Assembly: GCA_946186175.1 (NCBI GenBank)
Contig: CAMHMG010000105.1
Location: 1 to 10,374 of the forward strand
DNA length: 10,374 bases
Reading direction: 5' to 3'
Source: an uncultured Clostridia bacterium
Lineage (GTDB): Bacteria; Bacillota; Clostridia; Lachnospirales; Lachnospiraceae
Every line of letters begins with the position of its first letter. Position 1 is the stretch's first letter. Positions 5,862 through 10,374 of this stretch are shown here, piece after piece. The notes beneath the pieces were generated by a model, which did no database searches, had not been told where the DNA came from, and saw nothing but the letters and a program-made list of their open reading frames with translations. The position numbers and the translations under genes were made by a program.

Positions 5862-6824
5862 ATGACAAGAACGAAGATAATACTAAGTTATATATTGATA
5901 TTTTTGCTCGTTATCTTAAGTGGTTGTAACAATGATAGTAGAAAAGAAGTAACTACTGAAGAACTGTCGGACAATCAGATATATATATATTATGTAAATT
6001 CTGAAAAAACGGATATGGTACAGTCTGTTTATACACTGAATAAGGATAACGACCTTGCACAAAATGTGAGAGAGCTTATTACACATTTAGCTGATAAGCA
6101 GGCAACATCTGACTGTATGTCTCCTATACCTGATAACATAACATATATTGATTATCCGGTTGAGAATATTGGTGGAAGAATAGAGGTATCATTTAATGTT
6201 GTATATGATAATGTTTCTGCTGAGACCTTGTTGTTCTTTAAGGGCTGTGTTGCAAAGACTCTGCTTCAGTTAGAGGGAGTAAGCAAGGTGACGATAATAA
6301 TGAAAGATCTTGCTAATGCTGATCCGGATACAGGTGTCTTGAGTGAGACTTTTGATGTGGACTCATTTACCATGTCATTTGGTGATACGTCAGGTAATAA
6401 AGAAAAAGGTAATATAGTTCTGTATTTTGCCAATGAATCCGGAACAGCCTTGAAGCAGTACAGAAAGTCGATTGAGATAACCAACAATATGTCTCTTGGC
6501 AGGGTCGTGATCGAGTCACTTATAGAAGGTCCCAAAAGAGACGGATATATGGCAACGATCAGTAGTGATACGACCATCAAGAATATAGCAGTCAAAGATG
6601 GAATCTGCTATGTGGATTTGAGCGATGAATTCTATAATACTGATGTTTCATTGAAAAATGATATAATAGTTTATTCTATAGTCAATTCACTGGTCGAACT
6701 GCCTACGGTTACGAAGGTCCAGTTTCTAAAGGATGGAGAAAAAGTGCCGTTTTACAGAGATTCTATGCCTTTTGATGGCTTGCTTGAAAGAAATTTGGAT
6801 ATAGTTGAACAGGAGGAATCATAA
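5862..6824 (+). CDS. GerMN-domain lipoprotein of the two-component operon
   Basis: This is a predicted extracellular lipid-anchored protein. From ATG 5862 it has 320 residues: a signal with Arg3 and Lys5, a hydrophobic helix and lipobox ILSGC with lipidated Cys22. Two GerMN-like units follow. The first (about 38-172) is divergent, with QIYIYYVNSE, ELITHL and RIEVSFN. The second (about 183-298) is canonical, with IVLYFANESG, VIESLIEGP, CYVDLSDEF and IVYSIVNSLVELPTVTKVQFLKDG. B. subtilis GerM also has two such domains and acts in spore and germination biology. In actinobacteria the GerMN-containing lipoprotein LpqB is encoded with the MtrA-MtrB two-component pair, the same order as here. The gene starts 28 bases after the kinase stop, so a role in sensing or in envelope function is plausible (inference). 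No catalytic residues are evident. Confidence 0.85.
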   Translation: MTRTKIILSYILIFLLVILSGCNNDSRKEVTTEELSDNQIYIYYVNSEKTDMVQSVYTLNKDNDLAQNVRELITHLADKQATSDCMSPIPDNITYIDYPVENIGGRIEVSFNVVYDNVSAETLLFFKGCVAKTLLQLEGVSKVTIIMKDLANADPDTGVLSETFDVDSFTMSFGDTSGNKEKGNIVLYFANESGTALKQYRKSIEITNNMSLGRVVIESLIEGPKRDGYMATISSDTTIKNIAVKDGICYVDLSDEFYNTDVSLKNDIIVYSIVNSLVELPTVTKVQFLKDGEKVPFYRDSMPFDGLLERNLDIVEQEES

Positions 6825-6833
6825 TTACTATTG
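6811..6833 (+). promoter_or_regulatory. Ribosome site and TTG start of comEC
   Basis: AGGAGG (6811-6816) lies inside the end of the GerMN gene, 14 bases before TTG 6831, longer than usual. TTG is favoured because it yields MKRPMLYW; a basic K/R-R-P opening before the first helix is common in ComEC. ATG 6843 would drop it and has only a weak AAGAGA upstream. Initiation may be inefficient or coupled to the preceding stop at 6822-6824. Confidence 0.6.
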
Positions 6834-9146
6834 AAGAGACCAATGCTATACTGGGCGGTCATGTTATTACTTGGAGAGGTGATAAGCAGGATACTACCGG
6901 AAGCATTGAGTATCATTGTGTGTGTGCTTTTATGCATACTGATATACGGATTAAAGAATGCTTATTTTAATGACAACAGAACTTTACTATATGTAGGTGT
7001 GATCTTTTATTCTTTAGGCTTCATTTGTAATCTTAATTATGAAAAGAAGCTTAGCTTGTGCGAATATCAGGAAAATGATGAGATTTCTTTTTCAGGTATA
7101 GTGATTGACAGCTACAAAAAGTATGATGGAAGATATAGGGTAAGAACTAACTTTGTTGACGGAGTCAGACTTCACACCTATGTTATTATCGAAACACAGG
7201 AAGACCTTATGTTGGGGTATAGAATAGAAGGAAAAGGTGAATATGAGCCTTTTACAAATGCCACCAACTATGGCGAGTTTGACCGGAAAAGTTTTGAGCT
7301 TAGCCGGGGCAATATGCTTTTTCTTAAGAAGGTGCATATATCAGCTTCAAAAAGAACGATACTGATAATAATCGATTATCTTAGAAGAGTTAATGATCAT
7401 ATCTGTGAGCTTTTTGATAAATGGCTGCCGGAGGATAAGGCATCCATAGCCAAAGCAATGGTTATGGGTGATAAAACGGATATTGATAACGATATCAGAC
7501 AGCTTTATCAGAGAAGCGGTATAGCTCATATAATAGCTATTTCGGGTCTTCATATTGCAATGTTTGGAGGCACTATATATCATTTATTGAGAAAGCTGTC
7601 AGGCAGTTTCTCTTTCGCAGCGATATTAGGAATTACATTTATTATAACCTATGGAATACTTACGGGATTGTCCGGTGCAACGGTAAGAGCTATGATAATG
7701 CTCATACTTGCTATTATTGCAGAAGTTATTGGCAGAAAATATGATGGTATTACCGCTATTACCACAGCACTTATACTCATGCTTGTATGGAATCCAAATT
7801 CTCTTTATCAGGTTGGTTTTTTGTTATCCTTTGGTGCCGTTTTGGGGATATCAGTGATATTACCTGTTATTAAGGAGGTTGTTCCGGAGCGATTTTTTAA
7901 GAAAGCTGTAATGGGGAAGTTAATCAATGGTCTTCTTTTAAGTATAAGTGTTCAGTTGGCTACGCTTCCTGTTATACTGTATTATTTCTATGAAGCTCCG
8001 GTGTACGGAATAATACTTAACATCATAGTTGTGCCGTTGATGAGCATATTATTACTATTTTTGGTGATGCTTGTTATCGGGGGATATTTTAGTTCAATCC
8101 TTGCCGGTATCAGCACTTTTATAGTCAGTCTGATACTTGACACCTATGAAATGCTGTGCAAACTGACAGATTGTCTCCCTTTTCATATATTTCATGCCGG
8201 AAGACCTAATGTATTATTGGTGCTCATATATTATCAGGCTGTTGCATTATTGCTGTTTGCCTTACATAATAGAAAAAGAAATGTTGCGGTATTTTCCGGT
8301 ATTATGATGATAGCGTTATTTGCTATTGTTGATCATGGCGGAGAAGTTATGGTGAATATATTTGATGTCGGACAGGGGGATGGTATATACATCCGTACTC
8401 AGGCTAATGAGAATATATTGATTGACGGCGGTAGTAGCACGAAAAAGAATGTTGGTGAATATATAATTAAAAACGGCTTGAAGTATTATGGGTGTGATCA
8501 GATAGATTATATGATCATTACTCATAGTGATTCGGATCATTTTTCCGGAGCAATGGAGCTGTTAAATGATGGAAGCGTATCAGTTGAAAACCTTGTCCTT
8601 CCAAGGATATTATCTCCGGATGATGAATATATAAGTCTTGAAGCTGCAGCAGGAGATAAAGGGTGTAAGATATATTATATCAGCTGTGGAGATGAGTTGT
8701 CGGTTGATGGCGTAACGTTTCATTGCTTAAATCCCGGGAAGATATTGACTACAGATAAAAATAAAAACAGTATTGTGTTATGGATGCAATACGATAGATT
8801 TGACATGCTGCTTACTGCAGATATAGATAATACAATAGAGGAGAAGGTTGTGAAGGATCAATTCTTCTGTGCTCAGCTTAAAAGAAACAATCGTATAGAA
8901 GTATTGAAGGTTGCTCACCATGGATCGGCAACATCATCTTCGGCTGATTTTATTAATAAGGTAGGTGCTCCGGTTTCTGTGATTTCTGTCGGCAAGAAAA
9001 ACAGATATGGTCATCCGTCGATGGATGTTGTTGACAGATTAAGAGCTTCTGGCAGCAGTATATATATGACTAAGGATGATGGGGCTATAACGATAAGAAC
9101 GGATGGAAAGTCTTACAGAATTGATACATTTATCAAGGAGAATTAA
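6831..9146 (+). CDS. comEC: ComEC/Rec2 DNA-uptake channel with metallo-beta-lactamase-like domain
   Basis: This is the predicted inner-membrane channel that moves single-stranded DNA into the cell in natural transformation. The 771 residues are full length for the three-domain form. The N-terminal part has two or three helices (about 5-68) and an OB-like soluble domain (about 75-175, DUF4131). The Competence domain (about 200-480) is multi-spanning and carries the hallmark AISGLHIAMFG (236-246), LTGLSGATVRA (277-287) and YQVGFLLSFGAVLG (326-339). The C-terminal metallo-beta-lactamase-like domain (about 505-768) has FDVGQGDG (511-518), ILIDGG, THSDSDHFSG (564-573, the ComEC-style HxDxDH variant), LLTADI (660-665), VAHHGS (694-699) and GHPS (727-730). 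These motifs are intact, supporting nuclease activity on the non-transported strand (family knowledge). It begins 6 bases after the GerMN stop, with a TTG start. comEB is absent. Confidence 0.95.
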   Translation: MKRPMLYWAVMLLLGEVISRILPEALSIIVCVLLCILIYGLKNAYFNDNRTLLYVGVIFYSLGFICNLNYEKKLSLCEYQENDEISFSGIVIDSYKKYDGRYRVRTNFVDGVRLHTYVIIETQEDLMLGYRIEGKGEYEPFTNATNYGEFDRKSFELSRGNMLFLKKVHISASKRTILIIIDYLRRVNDHICELFDKWLPEDKASIAKAMVMGDKTDIDNDIRQLYQRSGIAHIIAISGLHIAMFGGTIYHLLRKLSGSFSFAAILGITFIITYGILTGLSGATVRAMIMLILAIIAEVIGRKYDGITAITTALILMLVWNPNSLYQVGFLLSFGAVLGISVILPVIKEVVPERFFKKAVMGKLINGLLLSISVQLATLPVILYYFYEAPVYGIILNIIVVPLMSILLLFLVMLVIGGYFSSILAGISTFIVSLILDTYEMLCKLTDCLPFHIFHAGRPNVLLVLIYYQAVALLLFALHNRKRNVAVFSGIMMIALFAIVDHGGEVMVNIFDVGQGDGIYIRTQANENILIDGGSSTKKNVGEYIIKNGLKYYGCDQIDYMIITHSDSDHFSGAMELLNDGSVSVENLVLPRILSPDDEYISLEAAAGDKGCKIYYISCGDELSVDGVTFHCLNPGKILTTDKNKNSIVLWMQYDRFDMLLTADIDNTIEEKVVKDQFFCAQLKRNNRIEVLKVAHHGSATSSSADFINKVGAPVSVISVGKKNRYGHPSMDVVDRLRASGSSIYMTKDDGAITIRTDGKSYRIDTFIKEN

Positions 9147-9152
9147 TATACA

Positions 9153-10130
9153 ATGAAAAAGATCATGCAGGATATCAAAGAGAATACATTTGAGAGGTTC
9201 TACCTTTTGTACGGTTCTGAGGATTATTTGAAACATCAGTACAGAGACAAGCTTGTTAAGGCTCTTGTTGATGTTGAAGATAATATGAACTATTCTTTTT
9301 ATGAAGGCAAGAAGATTAATGTTAATGATCTGTTGGATACAGGTGACACCCTGCCTTTCTTTGCAGAAAACCGGGTTATAGTAGTCGAGAATAGTGGACT
9401 GTTCAAGAAGACGCCGGAAGGGTTTGAAAAGAGACTGATTAATTTTCCGGATTCAACTCATGTGATCTTTGTGGAGTTTGAGGTAGACGGAAGAAACAGA
9501 TTAGTTACATGGTTTAAGAAAAACGGTTATAAGACAGAAATGAAAGCTCCCTCCGAGGGAGAAATTAGAAAGTGGATTGCAAAACTGTGTAAGGATGAGG
9601 GAAAACAGATATATGAAAATGCGGTAGAGTATTTCATAGGTTCAGTCGGGCTTGATATGATGCTGATCAAGAACGAACTTGAAAAACTGTTTTCATATGT
9701 GGGTGACAGAGCGGAGATTACTATAGAGGATGTTCGTGAGGTGTGCGTTAATGAAGCCGACGATACACTTTACCAGATGGTCGATGCAATAGGAAACAGG
9801 AATCAGAAAGAAGCTCTTATCTTATACAGAAATCTGCTTCAATTAAAACAGGAGCCCTTGTTCATTCTTTCGCAGCTTTCAAGAAATGTTCGTAAGATGT
9901 TAGAGATTTCTGAGCTTTTAAGTGATGGTAAGAATTTTGATGAAATCGCATCGATTGCCGGAGTTCCTAAGTGGACTATCAATCGCTATAAGACACAGAT
10001 AAGAAATAATTCAAAGGAATCATTTAAACAAATGTTAGAGCGGTGTATCAATACCGAAGCTTCTATCAAGACAGGCCTGGTTAAGGATATTGTTGGAGTG
10101 GAGCTTCTTATAATTGAATTTTCGGCATAG
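9153..10130 (+). CDS. holA: DNA polymerase III delta subunit (clamp loader)
   Basis: This cytoplasmic delta subunit opens the sliding clamp during loading onto primed DNA. The 325 residues are close to the usual 330-345. The AAA+-like N-terminal part has FERFYLLYGSEDYLKHQYRD (13-32), DTLPFFAENRVIVVENSG (65-82) and STHVIFVEFE (101-110), typical of delta. As expected for delta, there is no intact Walker A motif. The middle helical region includes MMLIKNELEKL (169-179), and the C-terminal collar has DDTLYQMVDAIGNRN (203-217), LLQLKQEPLFILSQLSRNVRKML (228-250) and a final helix through VGVELLIIEF. The gene starts 6 bases after comEC; its AAGGAG (9135-9140) is inside the comEC end, 12 bases from the ATG. 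Linkage of holA to comEC is common in Firmicutes and reflects operon history rather than shared function. ATG 9165 is a weaker alternative start. Confidence 0.95.
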   Translation: MKKIMQDIKENTFERFYLLYGSEDYLKHQYRDKLVKALVDVEDNMNYSFYEGKKINVNDLLDTGDTLPFFAENRVIVVENSGLFKKTPEGFEKRLINFPDSTHVIFVEFEVDGRNRLVTWFKKNGYKTEMKAPSEGEIRKWIAKLCKDEGKQIYENAVEYFIGSVGLDMMLIKNELEKLFSYVGDRAEITIEDVREVCVNEADDTLYQMVDAIGNRNQKEALILYRNLLQLKQEPLFILSQLSRNVRKMLEISELLSDGKNFDEIASIAGVPKWTINRYKTQIRNNSKESFKQMLERCINTEASIKTGLVKDIVGVELLIIEFSA

Positions 10131-10165
10131 AAAAGATAATAAGTAATAATGTAACTGTTCAGGTA

Positions 10166-10190
10166 GAATCTCGCATTTACTGCGAGATTC
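10166..10190. repeat. Perfect hairpin after holA
   Basis: GAATCTCGCA (10166-10175) and TGCGAGATTC (10181-10190) form a perfect 10-pair stem around TTTAC. It lies 35 bases after the holA stop. Neither strand has a T run beside it, so canonical termination is not supported. It may mark the operon's 3' end, or be one module of the structured region to 10287. Confidence 0.55.
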
Positions 10191-10211
10191 GTAGAGAAAA
10201 CTATAATTTAC

Positions 10212-10262
10212 GATACGACAGGCATATTGGAATGTGCGTAAGCACCATGCCTGTCGCGTATC
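10212..10262. repeat. Long hairpin with GTAA-capped inner stem
   Basis: GACAGGCAT (10217-10225) pairs with ATGCCTGTC (10247-10255). Outside a two-base GC bulge, GATAC (10212-10216) pairs with GTATC (10258-10262). Inside, GTGC (10234-10237) and GCAC (10242-10245) close a GTAA loop, which fits a GNRA tetraloop in RNA read from the + strand. The stem is GC-rich against an AT-rich background. It may be a structured RNA or a dispersed intergenic palindrome. Confidence 0.55.
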
Positions 10263-10287
10263 TATGAAGCATAGCTGAATAGATACG
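10257..10287. repeat. Hairpin with tandem GA internal loop, overlapping the previous one
   Basis: CGTATCTAT (10257-10265) pairs perfectly with ATAGATACG (10279-10287). Inside, GA (10266-10267) faces GA (10277-10278), then AGC (10268-10270) pairs with GCT (10274-10276) around ATA. Facing GA steps form tandem sheared G-A pairs in RNA. The segment GTATC (10258-10262) is also the outer right arm of the preceding hairpin, so the two full stems are mutually exclusive. Confidence 0.5.
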
Positions 10288-10352
10288 TAATAATAAGAAA
10301 TTGCGAAACTCAAATATAAGCTTCTTTCGTTGTGAATATTGTATAGTTCCAT

Positions 10353-10374
10353 CGCAGACACGCTTTCGCTCGGT
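10353..10374. repeat. Possible truncated GC-rich inverted repeat at the window edge
   Basis: CGCAGAC (10353-10359), a GC-rich core (10361-10372) and a terminal GGT look like the left arm and loop of a hairpin whose right arm (expected GTCTGCG) would lie beyond the window. CGCAGAC is the exact reverse complement of GTCTGCG at 3001-3007 in the comEA leader, where CGCTTCGCTTG also resembles this core. The relation is suggestive only. Confidence 0.25.

Noticed and set aside
10160..10290. CRISPR array or tRNA gene
   Set aside because: The inverted repeats are unlike each other and not regularly spaced; no cloverleaf or tRNA-typical T-loop sequence is seen.
10035..10361. 108-codon open frame on the - strand spanning the end of holA and the hairpin cluster
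   Set aside because: It runs through several inverted repeats and the holA 3' end, and its translation shows no domain-like pattern.
10131..10374. rpsT (ribosomal protein S20), which often lies next to holA
   Set aside because: I looked for a lysine/alanine-rich small protein on both strands and see none in the remaining 244 bases.

Overview
The window is AT-rich and looks like a low-GC Firmicute of class Clostridia, probably Lachnospiraceae (a Butyrivibrio- or Roseburia-like genome). This rests on the Gram-positive lipoprotein signals, AGGAGG/GGAG ribosome sites, the competence-type comEA/comEC/holA order and the style of the two-component pair. The taxonomic call is inference. All nine substantial genes lie on the + strand.

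Region 1 (1-931) is the end of an unidentified upstream gene and argB, acetylglutamate kinase of the arginine-inhibitable type. Region 2 (932-2840) is accessory transport: an orphan sugar-type ABC solute-binding lipoprotein behind its own promoter and an AT-only palindrome, then a small DMT-family membrane protein of the YdcZ type, possibly with a separate promoter. No ABC permease or ATPase is present.

Region 3 (2841-3057) is a 217-base leader with a good sigma-A promoter and three consecutive inverted repeats. It ends in a strong ribosome site for comEA.

Region 4 (3058-10130) appears to be one operon of tightly spaced or overlapping genes: a ComEA-like lipoprotein (SLBB + helix-hairpin-helix), an OmpR-type response regulator, its sensor kinase, a GerMN-domain lipoprotein, ComEC (DNA uptake channel plus metallo-beta-lactamase-like domain) and HolA (DNA polymerase III delta). 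In Bacillus subtilis comEA, comEB and comEC are contiguous and holA (yqeN) lies nearby. Here comEB is missing and a regulator-kinase-lipoprotein trio sits between comEA and comEC. The trio resembles the actinobacterial MtrA-MtrB-LpqB arrangement, in which a GerMN-containing lipoprotein accompanies a two-component system. It is the best candidate for something under-described: an envelope-sensing module embedded in a DNA-uptake operon.

Region 5 (10131-10374) has no gene I can support. It holds a cluster of strong hairpins, two of which compete for the same five bases, and the cut-off start of another GC-rich structure. I see no canonical rho-independent terminator (stem followed by a T run), tRNA, rRNA, CRISPR array, insertion sequence or phage gene anywhere in the window.
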